A stretch of 64,000 bases of DNA from Nymphaea colorata. Its lineage: Eukaryota; Streptophyta; Magnoliopsida; Nymphaeales; Nymphaeaceae. The notes beneath the pieces are model-generated. The model had not been told where the DNA came from. It saw only the letters and a program-made list of their open reading frames with translations, and ran no database searches. The stretch spans positions 13,790,629 through 13,854,628 of the forward strand of contig NC_045149.1 in NCBI RefSeq assembly GCF_008831285.2. Reading direction: 5' to 3'. Below, in pieces: positions 38,577 through 50,085 of the stretch. The position numbers and the translations under genes were made by a program. Position 1 is the first letter of the stretch, and every line of letters begins with the position of its first letter.

Positions 38577-39130
38577 TTGCTGCTAAAGCATGAATTTTTT
38601 GTTGGTGAACAAGTACAAGAAAATGTATTGTCTACCGACGTCAGTTTGAGTGGAAAATTCATGCCACTAAACATGGTCATGGTGACAACATGTGAGTACT
38701 TTCTTCTTTCACCAAGTTGTAGGATGAAATGCCTTTCTTTGTTTCTTCAAATATTTTCACAAAGCTTTTTAAAACTCAGTTTAAGAAAAATCTGAAAATT
38801 CTAAGAACTTATTTTGGAGGACAATTCATCTTAGGTTAATTTGAAAATTACCTTAAAATTGAAGAAATTGTTCACAAGAAACACGTGGTTGTACTCAACA
38901 AAATGGGCCTGTAGAAGTAAAACACAAGCACATAATGCAAACTGTTTTAGTATTTTTATTTGATGTTTAGAAAATCCTTGTGTTTTACTTGGGTATACCT
39001 AAATCAAACAGATATAGTTGTTGTTATCCCTAGAATAACAAATTATCTGTTTCTTAATGATAGTTTTCTTGGTAAGGGAAAAATTTATGATGATGTTCCT
39101 AAAGAAGACGATGAATATGTATTTCTTTAG
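38577..39130 (+). pseudogene. Decayed Copia integrase relic
   Basis: Across three frames the order of the Copia integrase core can be followed. FFHQVVG-like codons near 38715 come first, then KTQFKKNLKILRTYFGGQF (about 38770-38830, the second catalytic aspartate region, aspartate lost). YLKIEEIVHKKH and a QQNGPVE-like stretch follow near 38850-38915, around the catalytic glutamate, then KHKHIMQTVL. Multiple stops and frameshifts show old inactivation. It is unrelated in detail to the split Copia element around it. Confidence 0.55.
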
Positions 39131-40250
39131 AAAGAAGATGCTTTAGTTGAGAATTATGATGATAGATGTTGTACTATCTGATATGCCTAGTCTTTATATT
39201 CTTGAACTAAACAACCATCTGTAACAAAATCCACTGACCTTAATTCCCCTTAGGTCATTATCTATTACACAGGAAGTCAAGAAGCTAGTAAAGATGTCAA
39301 CAGCCCACCTGAAAAGACCATTGAGTTAAAAAAAGGTCTAGTACACCTATAGGCAGCTTGCTAACTACATCATATGAATCACTTTCTTCTCAGCATGGGA
39401 CATGCCTGACTGCTTTCTCATTTTATCCTATGAGTCTTAGAATGAACTTGCCTGGGTAATAATCAATAATATGATGAGTCATAGACTATTCAGAAGCCTT
39501 CTCTCCATCAGCTAAGATGACATTAATTAGGGTTCTTGTAAATTTCTATTAAAGGTTGCGGCTTATACCAAATTGACGTCAGACTTGTTTTTTTAATAAG
39601 AATTAAATGTAGAAGTTTATATGAATCTCCCTCTTCGGGCAAAACTTTCTATGGTAAGATTCTTCACCTGAGGAAAGTTTTATAGTGTAATGTGAACTCC
39701 TATGTTTTGCTTTAATAAATTTAAGTTATTTGTTACATCTCTAAATTTTAAAATCTTGTTATTCTGATATAACTATATTTTGCTAAGATAAATTTTAAAC
39801 TTTGTTATTCTGATACAACTCTATTTTGCTAAGATAACTTTTTTAGGTATAGTCATTCTTCTTTTATATATGTCAATGACATGATTATTACAAGTAGTAG
39901 AAAGATGGAGATTGTAAATATTTCTATGGCCCTTTTACTTTTAGACAAAATAAGTTGGTTGGATTGCTAAAGTTTGAACTTATTGTCATTTTCTTCCCAC
40001 TACGTGATTTTATTTATTTTTTGTGCACAAGAAAATTGAACAGAAGATAACCCCTATTTGTTTTTCTTTTTCATTTTTTAATGTCAAAGTAAAGCTTAGA
40101 ATTAGCTCTGCTTTATACTTTTTTCTATAGAATTTTGTGACTTTTTTTTTATTTGGTCTACATTTGGATAAATCCAGCTGAAGTTGGTCCTGTTGATTAT
40201 CATTTTTAGGTTTTGATAATGCACATACTTCACAATCCAAGTGGTATCAA
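39131..40250. other. No gene recognised
   Basis: Possibly the downstream linker of the decayed Copia element, since short acidic frames persist to about 39350. Otherwise AT-rich with a local near-duplication at 39745-39795 and 39792-39840 (AACTTTGTTATTCTGATA words). Confidence 0.4.
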
Positions 40251-40254
40251 TCCT

Positions 40255-40852
40255 TTTGTAACTGTGAACAGTGTCGTAAAACATCGATATCATTCGGAGC
40301 AATGACATGATAAATTGCTACTCGGTGCCACTAACGGAGCAGTTAGGTCTCCTAGGAGGCTGCTGCTACTCAAGGAATGCAACAAAGAAAGTCTGAGATG
40401 GGAAAGTGCATGCAGGAAGGATGAAATTCTTACAAAAGCAGTTAAAGTAATCATATGTTTATGCATTACATATTTTAGCTACTTGAAGTTACTCATTCAT
40501 CATTGTAAGTTGCAACATTTTTTGTTATTACTCATTTAGACATGTGTATAGATGGAGCAAATGAGGAGAGAAAAACTTCCTAAACCTTTTGAAGCCAGAA
40601 GAATGCATGCAAACTTTGATTTGACTGATGATCAAGAATGCTTTTTATGTTTTTGTGATTCACATCTCTCAGCGATTGGTTGTGAATGTTCACGGAACTG
40701 CTTCTCATGCTTAGAGCATGCAAAGCTACTCTGATAATATGGTCCAAGAAAAAGATATTTCCTCTTCCATTATGATTTGGATGAATTGCATACCCTTGTA
40801 AAAGCTTTAGAAGGAAATCTGACCGCTCTGGACAAATAGTAGAATAAGAGAG
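40255..40852 (+). pseudogene. KDM5/JARID1-type (JMJ14/15/18 clade) histone demethylase fragment
   Basis: Exon A (about 40268-40446) reads EQCRKTSIS, then after a frame change HDKLLLGATNGAVR and ESLRWESACRKDEILTKAVK, the helical region after the JmjC domain. A GT-AG intron of 105 bp (40447-40551) is kept. Exon B (from 40552) reads MEQMRREKLPKPFEARRMHA, then ECFLCFCDSHLSAIGCECS and CFSCLEHAKLL, the C5HC2 zinc finger. A stop and frameshift follow, then YFLFHYDLDELHTLVKALEG to about 40848. The family removes methyl groups from H3K4 in the nucleus. The catalytic JmjC domain is absent and frames are broken, so this piece is not functional. Intron retention shows DNA-level capture or a remnant of a local gene. 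Confidence 0.8.
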
Positions 40853-41700
40853 GTGAGAGTTGATGGGGACAAAGTTTGAAGCTAACTGAGGGGTGGTAGG
40901 CATCTAAGGGGTTGTTTAGCAAATAAGAGGGTCTCCCATACTTTTCACTGTGACCACTTTCGATATTATAGTTGTCGCTAAGAAAAGTTTTAAGTTTAAT
41001 TTTTTTTTTCCGTTCAGTATTTTTTTTGGTCGATCACGATCTTAAGTTGAATGAGATGCTTTACAACCCTATGTAATTTGATAAGAGTGTTTGGTCCTTC
41101 TTATGACATAATTTCTATTTGCATATAGAGATTGATCAGTAATATCATTTGATATAGCTTAAAAGGTATATAAGAACTGCCGAACATGTTATATTTTTTT
41201 GTTACAGTCATATTTTGAATTTATGTTAGCACTAACCTAAAAGACTTTACGGCGCAAAACAGAAGTGTTTTTTCAAATAATAAAAAAATCAATTTAAAAT
41301 TTAAAAATGCTTTGAACTTTAAAAAAATATTTTATTTTAATAACGTCTATTGCAAGCATGGCAGATTGGATGCGCTTCATCAACCAAACCGGTAAGTCTA
41401 GATTAGTTTTTCATTAAAGAGAAAAACTGAAAAAACATCGGCTATCACCTCGTTCATTAAATGTTATGAGGCGGATGCAGTTTTCTTAAGTTCCTATCTG
41501 TTTCGGATCGGATAGGTAGTTACATGTGAACATGGATTTAGATCTTTTTTTTTTTACCCCGATAAAATGTTTGAAGAACATAAAAGGAAAGTCCGCTTCC
41601 CAAGTGCATGTTTGATGCAGATGATAAGTATCGGGGTTTTAAACGGTTTTTCCGAAATGCATCACATTTTTATCATGTAAAAACCCAAGAAACAGGGGAA
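40853..41700. other. No gene recognised
   Basis: Spacer between the JMJ and SEC16 fragments with T- and A-rich runs (for example 41000-41025, 41282-41340). No shared terminal repeat was found that would define a transposon edge. Confidence 0.45.
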
Positions 41701-43003
41701 AGATTTCTAGCCCGTCTTCTCGTCTACCTCTGGAGGTTGCCTCTTATGATCTGCCCTCATCAAGGAGGGAGAGCTCGAAGGTAGCATGGCCATGGCTGGT
41801 TCCGGTAAGATCGATCACTCTCTCCTCTCTTTTTTTTTATTTTTTTTTCTGGACATTTCTCTATCCCTTTCTTGTTTTTCTGGCCCACGACTGGTTTTTT
41901 GGAGGAGGGAGAAGGGTCTTCCTTGTGCCATCCAGGCGGTTTCTGATATAATTTCATCTAACATGTGTAACAACGGTCATGACTCCCCTTTTCGAACAAT
42001 TTTTTTTTTAAAAAAAATTATTGTCATTGCTCATTTTGATTTGTTTATGGTTTGATTTGTGATTCATCGCTTTTGGGTATGTGATCCAGGACTATTAAGG
42101 CCTTGGTTGCTGTTAATTTTGTTAGTCAAGGTAGATTCCAGTGAAGAGCATTCAAATTATCGTTCACAAGGAAGTTTGTTGTTTCGATCTGAGATTTTGA
42201 GCATTTCTTTCTGCTTTCTGTTATATCAATGGCGGCTTCTCCATTTCTTATGCTGGATCAGACGGGTGAATGTTTCTTTGACAAGCTTGTGGATGATGAG
42301 TTTTGGATCGATGGTTCTTCTGCAGCTGAGTTACAGGAGGGTAATGATTCCGATGGGATCAACTGGGCCCCCTGCTGACACTTCTCTAGCAGACCTTTTC
42401 TTGAGTAAATCAGAGTACCATTCACAAGTTCAAGTGGATGAGGCTGCTGCCAAAAAAATCTGGCTCCTTTAGTGTCAGAAACTCGGTCGAATTCAAACCA
42501 GAGAAAGTAAATCAGGTTGCAGAAGGGAGTAGTTCCAATGTGCTTGTTGAGTCCAACGAGTCTGCCATACCAGTAGAGTTGGTTGCACATGGTGCCGGTG
42601 CCAATGCCCATCTCAACAATTTGGAAGAATATTTTCCATCTGTTAAGGGTTCTAAGCAGACCCGGGTGAGCATGAAGGAGGTGCAGTGGAGTAGCTTTCA
42701 TACAGGTATGGGTGATAATGATTCTGGTGGTTTTAGTTCTCATTCAGATTTCTTTGCAGAATGGATGAAAATACATCTAGACAGACTACAGGGGAGCATG
42801 GCACCACATTCTCATCAATGTCTTTGCAATCTCAATAGCAAAATCAAGCTGGTTTTCTTCAAGGGAGAACACAGCAAACTGATGCAATCAATGATGGCCT
42901 GCAGTCGTCTTCATCTTTGGTCTTTGATAGTTCTTTCGTTCTAGATCCCCAAGAGGAGGTCGTTGAGAACGACCTAAATGGTGAAACTGCTGATTTGTTG
43001 TGA
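41700..43003 (+). pseudogene. SEC16-like 5' gene fragment (5' UTR, N-terminal coding region)
   Basis: An ATG at 42229 opens MAASPFLMLDQTGECFFDKL, then VDDEFWIDGSS. This closely follows the N-terminus of plant SEC16 (EDQTDEDFFDKLVDDE in typical members). It hits TGA at 42376. In another frame 42438-42770 continues KKSGSFSVRNSVEFKPEKVN, then VSMKEVQWSSFHTGMGDNDS and GGFSSHSDFFAE, the conserved KEVQWSSF...SYSDFF motif. A third frame runs to a stop at 43001 (SSSLVFDSSFVLDPQEEVVE). Upstream, 41740-41810 looks like SEC16 5' UTR with a donor GGTTCCG/GTAAGA. SEC16 organises ER exit sites for COPII vesicles. The central conserved domain and ACE1 element are absent, so this is a broken 5' fragment. Confidence 0.75.
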
Positions 43004-43479
43004 AGTACAACAAGGCGAAGCGATGCACTAAGTTGGTGATGCAATGTGTAGCTAACCGATGCATAGTGAAGCTTAAGTTTCATGGCAAAAATAATCTAAC
43101 ACATCATATCAACAAAAATCATGTCAGAAATTAAACACAAGAGCAAAAAAACCATTTTTTTTCTTTCGCCAAAATCAGACATGAAGGATGGCACTGTTTT
43201 GCTATTTGTGAGAAAGTTTAATTAATTGTTATCAACAATTATTGATAAAAGTTTGTAAAATATTTAATTCCTTATAAGTACTGCGGATGAAAAAAAAACA
43301 TTACTTTGGTTTATTTAAACAACAACCGGTTTGGTCAAATGGTTATAAGTTCAATAAATTCACTAAACTCTATGATTTTGTTCCAACATTTATTAACTTA
43401 CACTATTTCATTCAACATACAACATTCAATAAATTAACACTTATTGCTTTTATCTAATTCTACCATGCGGCTGAGAAAA

Positions 43480-44035
43480 GAATTAAACAAAAACAATGTG
43501 AAATAGAAAAATGAAAAAAAAATACAAGCATTAATTACAAAACAGAGGTAGAGGGAGAGATAGACATGAGCGAGAGGCAGGCACTCGAGGTGCACATTTC
43601 GTGCGTTGAGTTGTGTGCTTCAAATAACAGTGGTGGTTACGTTATGGGTTCAGGTAATATAGCGGTGGTAAATCACTGTTATAGGTTTATAGCGGTGAAA
43701 TTTCTACTAGTGCAAGAGAACACCGGTATAAATACCTTAGCAGCGAGACATTTCACCGGTATAAGTATATACGGCTGTGAACTACTTCATCATTAGAAAT
43801 CTATACCAGTTGTAATCGTCACCGGTATTGGACTGTCCCAGTTGCGTTCATCACCTGTATAGGTTATTATGATTAAAGAATAGCACAAACATAATTTGTA
43901 CCCCTCAAGAAAACATTTATAGGCTCTAGTAAATATTTCCATGCCTTTCAACCAAAAATATGTCTTAGGCAATGTGTTCCTTCTGCATCCACGTGCTAAG
44001 GGTGAACAAAACTCAGCCACGTGATGCAATGGTCA
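43480..44035 (+). repeat. Subterminal-type repeat, copy I, with a CACTA-like terminus
   Basis: Rich in the words ATAGCGGTG, ACCGGTATA and CACCGGTAT, the kind of short subterminal motif array found at CACTA transposon ends. TTTCTACTAGTG at 43701-43712 is the reverse complement of CACTAGTAGAAA, a common CACTA terminal sequence. The segment is similar to 45870-46350 (AATTACAAAACAGAG...GAGGCAG, TTATAGCGGTGAA, CAGCCACGTG). GGTGAT-type motifs continue past 43712, so the exact element end is uncertain, and no partner terminus was found. Confidence 0.45.
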
Positions 44036-44039
44036 GCTG

Positions 44040-45840
44040 TTGACAGGTCACAGTACCATGCTAATTAGAGATGATGGTGGTGAGGGCTGTCTATTTTCTG
44101 TGGAAAGGTTGCAAGAGTTGAAGGTATGTAGAGAAGTTGCTCGAAAGAATAAGAGTCTGAAGTCAATTTGGTTCACTCAACAAGAGATTTTCTTGTATAT
44201 ATACAATGACGGCAGGAAGGTATTCATACTCCACCTTGTATACTACATCATTCGTTATGTATAAAGAATCTCACCTTATAAAAGAACCTCTGGAGGACGA
44301 TCTGAAAAGTTTTTGAATATCAATTTATTTTTAGTAATGTTTCTCGTAACAAAAGGCTTAGATGCCTAAGATTGTCTTGTACATAGTTCTAGTTATTGTA
44401 CTGCAAACACATTCATGACTTAGTGTACGGAATAACACTTGAGCATATTTAGGAAGAGGTTGCCAACAAACAAATGATTAGTGGTCCAACCTAAGAGTTG
44501 GGTTTTCTTTCTACTCTATGTTTTTTCTTTTGACATCCATGTCATTGAATACAACAATGTTATTTCAATTCAAAACCAAGCTGATACCATTAGTAGTATG
44601 ATGTTGTGATAAATGACAGTTTGTCATTGAGAAGAACCCGAGATCTTACCTTTTTTGAAGGAACTGGAGCTACATCTCATGCGCTTCCATGCCTTTTTGG
44701 TTTTGAAACCTTGAAAAATTGACAGATTCCCTTTATTAGGGACACATAAGATTCGTCACCAAAAAAAGGATAACGGTAACCTCACCTAACCTATAGTAAT
44801 AAAAATACATGTCCTACTAAGACTTGTAACTTGCTATGCTCTTTAGTAGCAGGGCCTGACTCACCCTCCTCTAAAAAAGTGATTCATTCAGAGCAACATG
44901 AGGGTCCAACCACATTGCATTGCCAGGATCCACTAAGAGTGAATTTTTTTAAGGTCATCAGTCTTGAAGTTCCTCAGTAGAGATAGGATAAAAAAAAATC
45001 GGTCTTCCATAACCTTTCATTAGTACTAGGTACTTCTGAAACTCAGTTCCTTAATTGTGGGAGGGGCACTTTAAAAGGATGTCATATTTTCTATAACGAG
45101 TAAATGTTTCCCTATAAACAAGGGTTATTTCATTGAAAATTTGTAATTTGTATAGGAACAGTTTTATAGTTGAATATTTTTATATTAACTTGGAGAAGTA
45201 GCCTTAAATGACATTATATTTTCCAGTCTTCATTAAAATTGTGAAACAGACAGTTCTAAAGAAACTTCTTCAGTATTTCCTATGGACTTCTTGCTTCCAC
45301 TTGCATGTGCACTGCACCTTATGTTTGCCTGTGTGACTGGTTGGGTTTCAGTTTGGGACTGCATTCTAGGATCAAGAGGTTGGAAAGGCTGAGCTGGTGG
45401 AAACATTCAGTTTTTACCTGCTAGTTAGCAGCTTTTCATTTCACATCCTTTATTTTTTATATTTTCTTCCACAAGATATTTCCTTTCTGATCTTTGTGCT
45501 GATAATAGTGTCGGCCCAAGAGTAGGTAGGATGGGCCTTCTGGTCACTTGCTGAAATTGAGTCATTAGAAAACAAGTCCTGAAAATTTCTGGGTTATTCA
45601 ATTGCTTTGAATTGCTTGAGAACAGTACTTGCCATGAATTTAAAAAAGAAACAGTCTCAAATAATGTCATCTACCAACAAATTGGATTTTGAACTGGATT
45701 TTGGCCATCTCAATTAATGTCCAAAACATGTACATCTATATGTGATTAAGGTACATTGTTTGTTAGAGGTAACTTTAGACTGTTTGTGCGGCTGCAGATG
45801 TCCTTATGAGTATAAGCAACATGGTAAATTTGACATGGTT
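44040..45840. other. No gene recognised
   Basis: Short frames only. A plus-strand frame at 44040-44264 (including LQELKVCREVARKNKSLKS) looks protein-like for about 40 residues and is bounded by GTAT donor-like sites, but no family is recognised. Confidence 0.4.
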
Positions 45841-45859
45841 TAATTCGACATACAACCTT

Positions 45860-48080
45860 GGTTAAATCTTACCATGTTGTTGAGAAAAAAGTAAATTAAA
45901 ACAAAAACATAGCTAACATGAAATATGAAAATAGAAAAGGTGCAAGTGTCAATCACAAAACGGAGAGGGGGGGACACTTGAGCAATAAGAGGCAGCTGAA
46001 GCGGGCGGTTGCGTGCTTGCTTCAAGTAATAGTGGTAATATGTGCTTCTTTCTTTGGTACTGGTTATGACATGATTTACCGGTGGTAAAAACAACCGTTG
46101 AAGTTTTATAGCGGTGAAGACATATATGGGTGTTAACATTGAACAATCACCAGTATACATACGATTTAACGGCGACAAAAATCCACCGTAGGGCACATAT
46201 ACCAGCCACGAAAATCACCTATGGATAAATATCCACACCTTTCTCCTATCAAGTTCTAGTTCCAATCAATCAAAGATATGTCTCGCGGGATCTATTCCTT
46301 ACAAGTCAATGCACTAAGGGGAAAGAAAATGCAGCCACATGTTGAAAGACATCGTTGGAAAGATGAAATCAGCCCTGAAAAATAAAGTATTCTGTTGCTT
46401 TCACCATTACAATTTCCCTCCATCAAAAGGTGTATCTATACATCAATAAATCATGGCGATTGCCAACCAAAAAAAGAAGCCAATTTCACCTTTCATGATG
46501 TTCCCAGCTTTCATACAATGAAGAACAAAATGATATTCTTCCTTTGGTGCTTTTAATATCTGCCTTTGGATTAGTTTTACATGTTGGCTAATTCTTTGGC
46601 TTATTTTTACAGGTTGACTAATTCTTTTGTTTTGTTTCTATCCAAGTATCAGACTTAAAATTAATTTAGTTAACAAAGGAAAACCATCCTCAGTTTTTGT
46701 GTTTGCAGTTTTCAACGAACAAGGAATGATCCTTTTGGTTCTATATTCTAGTTCCTTAATTTTTATGTGCGAGATTTTTCCACAAAAAACTTTGCCTTAG
46801 AGGCAAAATTCCATAATCAATCCTGCATGTTGCCACAACAAAAACCCTGAGATACTTTTTTACATATATATCTCACTTTCAGTCATTGACACTTTTGAAA
46901 CTGTACTCTTCAACTTGGTTCACTTAATAGCTCCTGTTGGTTGTAAGATCCAGAATACCTTTTACATATATATACCTATTAGTGAGTTACATCTTTCTAC
47001 TTAAAATCATCCACACAATCTTGATCTATATAATTTTGGAGTTTGTACGGAAGCCATTAATTAGCAATTTTTCCTTTTTAGTTTTATTTTCTTGATAATA
47101 TTTTCAATTTGAAGGGATAATTTCATCATTTGGGTGACTAATATTTTTTAGTGCTTTGGCCTTCTTTCAGGTGGTGGGTAAAATCCTGCTCACCTGAAGG
47201 GATAATTTCATCATTTGGGTGATTACTTCAATACTTTTGACGAGATCAAGTGTTTGTTTGAAAAACCGAAGGAAAAGTTGGGTGGACATTTGGTGTTTCA
47301 CAAAAGGAGTTATCTCTTATTTTTCTCATTTAATTTGTGGAGCAATGTCTCTTAACATTGAAAGCATTGTTGGTTTGGATTTTAGAGTTAAATACATTGA
47401 CGTCGCACGTAGTGATTGGGAAAACATATATACGTTACTTTTTTACAGTTCAATTAAAAAAAACTATGTGTTAAACTGTTTTTAAATCCAATGTATGTGG
47501 ACTTTCTGTAGTGAGATAGATCTTCATGATTGATGTATACGCATGCAGCTACATTCCATAATGCAATTGTTACGTTAGAAGGAATTTTATCATGAAGGAG
47601 CACGATTTGTAATGCAGAGACAACTGCATGTATAAGAGATTCTGAACATCGTCTTTACTTTACTCTGCGCAACTAAAATCTTTCCTGGTTGGGTCCTCAA
47701 ATTATTTTTTTACAAAGTGCGAGTCAACCAGACCCCTATTGAAACCCAAAAGGTTGTAGGATAATAATTGAAAAAAATAAAAGGGTCTTCACTGGAATTA
47801 TGTACAAAACAATGGGTCAACATCAAATTTCCCAAGACAAGTATAAGTGGCTTTTTGTCGATTTCCTTCTCCCATTTTATCTCTCCTCACTCTCTTGAAT
47901 CTTGTTCGTTGCCTTCTATTTGTATGGAATTTATGTTGAGCAACAAAAAGTCCCTAGCCATCTATGGCGATCGGTGAGCACACTGGAGCTTGAGCAGCGG
48001 CAGTAAAAACACAAGTAATTTTTTCTTTCTCTCACCCCCTTAAGTTTCTTCTACATTTCTTTCGTTGAGGGTGTTCTGCT
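45860..48080 (+). repeat. Tandem duplication, copy II (about 2.2 kb)
   Basis: The first 480 bp match copy I at 43480-44035. From about 46187 to 48080 it matches copy III at 48280-50085 in order. Shared landmarks are GTAGGGCACATA, CAATCAATCAAAGATATGTG or TC, GGAAAGATGAAATC, GACGAGATCAAGTGTTTGTT and CTCATTTTATCTCTCCTCAC. A frame at 47219-47485 is not conserved in copy III, so it is not a gene. The content is probably a non-autonomous transposon, perhaps of the CACTA class. Confidence 0.7.
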
Positions 48081-48279
48081 ATGTCACCGGTGCATGGGGT
48101 ACGGTGCGGGTGCCGGTGCGATACATCTCAAAAAATTGCAGTGTGGCAGTGCAGCATGGGTATTTATTATTATTATTAATTTATTATTATAATATATTAA
48201 TAATATCGAATTTGATAAAAAACATGAAAAAAATTGAAATCAATAAGGTGCGGGTTGGGTGCGAATTTGAATCACTGTT
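48081..48279. repeat. Short GC-rich dispersed repeat between the duplicates
   Basis: Contains GTCACCGGTGCATGGGGTAC, GGTGCGGGTGCCGGTGCG and then a TTATTATTATTA stretch. It is present between copies II and III but not after copy III, so it probably inserted separately. Confidence 0.5.
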
Positions 48280-50085
48280 GTAGGGCACATACACCAGCCA
48301 CTAAATCTCTAGTATAGATAAGGATGTGCACCTCTCATCGAGCAAGTTCCAGTTCCAATCAATCAAAGATATGTGTCACGAGATCCATTCCTTACAAGTC
48401 ATTGCACTTGGGGAAAATACAGCCACATTTTTGTTTAAGGAGGAAAGACATTGTTGGAAAGATGAAATCAACCCTGAAAAGTAACGTATTTTGTTGCTTT
48501 CGCCATTACATTTTCCGTCTATCAAAATGTGAATATATATATCAATAAATCATGGCCTCTTCAATTGAAGCACAACATTGCCAACAAAAGAAAAGGAACT
48601 CAATTTCACCATTTAGGATGTTCCCAGATTTCATACAATGAACTACAAACTTATAGAACCTTTTGGGTGGTTTTAATATCCACCTTCTGATTAGTTTTAC
48701 ATGTTTGCTCATTCTTTGGCCAACTTTTACATGTTGACTAATTCTTTTGTTTTATTTTTATCCAAGTGGCAGTCTTAAAATTAATTTTAGTTAAGGAAAA
48801 ATGTCCTCAGTTTTTTATGTTTGTGAATGATTATGATAACTATATCTTCTACATCCTTAATTTTTATCTTTGAGATGTCTCCACAAAAATCTTCTCCTTA
48901 TGGGCAGAATTCCATAATCAATCCTGCATGTTGCAACATAAAAAACCCTGACATACATTTTTATATATATCAGCCATTGACATTTTTGAGACCATACTCT
49001 TCAATTTGGATCAACTTAATAGCTCATATTGGTTGTCAGTTCAGAATACCTTTTACATATATATAGCTATTAGTGAGTTACATCTTTCTACTTAAACTTA
49101 TCCCCACAATCTTGATCTAGATAACTTTGGAGTTTGTACCGGAGCCACTAATTAGCAGTTTTTCCTTTTTAATTCTATTTTCTTGATAGTATTTTCAATT
49201 TGATGGGATAATTTCATCATTTGGATGATTACTTTAATACTTTTGACGAGATCAAGTGTTTGTTTGAAAAACAGAAAGAAAAGTTGGACATTTGGTGTTT
49301 TTCAAAAGGAGTTCCATCTTATTTTTCCCATTTAATTGGTGGAGCAGTCTTTGTACATTGAGATCACACATAGTGGCTGGGAAGACATACATATGTTACT
49401 TTTTTTACAGTTTAATTTATAAAAAAACAAACAAGTGTTAAACTGTTTTTAAATCCAATGTACGGCTTCTACTGGACTTTTTGTAAGTGAGATAGATCTA
49501 TATGATTGATGTATACACAGGCAGCTACATTCTATAATGCAATTGTTACATTATGAAGAATTTTTTGATGGAGGAGCACGATCTGTAACGCAAGCCGCAG
49601 CTGCATGTATAAGGGATTATGAAAAAATCGTCTTTACTTTACTCTACGCAACTAAAGTCTTCCCTGATTAGGTCCAGCATTTAATTTTTTATAAAGAACG
49701 GGTCAACCTGACTTCTACTGAAACCCAAAAGATTGCATGTTAATAATTGAAAAAAAATAAATGGTTCTTCATTGGAATTGTGTACAAAATAACGGGTCAA
49801 TGTCAAATTTCCCAACACAGGTATAAGTGGCTCTTTGTTGACTTCTTTTCCATTTCCTTCTCTCATTTTATCTCTCCTCACTCTCTTGAATCTTGTTTGT
49901 CCCCTTCTATTTTGAGGATTTTACGTTGAGCAGCTGGAAGCATCTAGTGTCACCAGCCATCTGTGGCGATCGGTGAGTAGACCAGAGCTTGAGCAGCAGC
50001 AGTAAAAACCCAACAACAACAGGTATTAATTTTTCTTTCTCTCTCTTCCTCAAGTTTCTTCTTCATTTCTTGCTCTGAGGGTGTC
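48280..50085 (+). repeat. Tandem duplication, copy III (about 1.8 kb)
   Basis: Counterpart of 46187-48080 at an offset of about 2.1 kb. It has scattered substitutions and small indels (for example a missing GGTGGTGGGTAAAATCCTGC stretch near 49200). It lacks the 5' subterminal-motif region that copies I and II carry. Identity by eye is around 85 percent. Confidence 0.75.

Noticed and set aside
42258-42743. 161-codon minus-strand frame opposite the SEC16 fragment
   Set aside because: The plus strand carries the conserved SEC16 motifs; the minus-strand reading has no recognisable content and is an antisense shadow.
47219-47485. 88-codon plus-strand frame in duplication copy II
   Set aside because: The frame is disrupted by indels in copy III and contains no motif, so selection for a protein is not supported.
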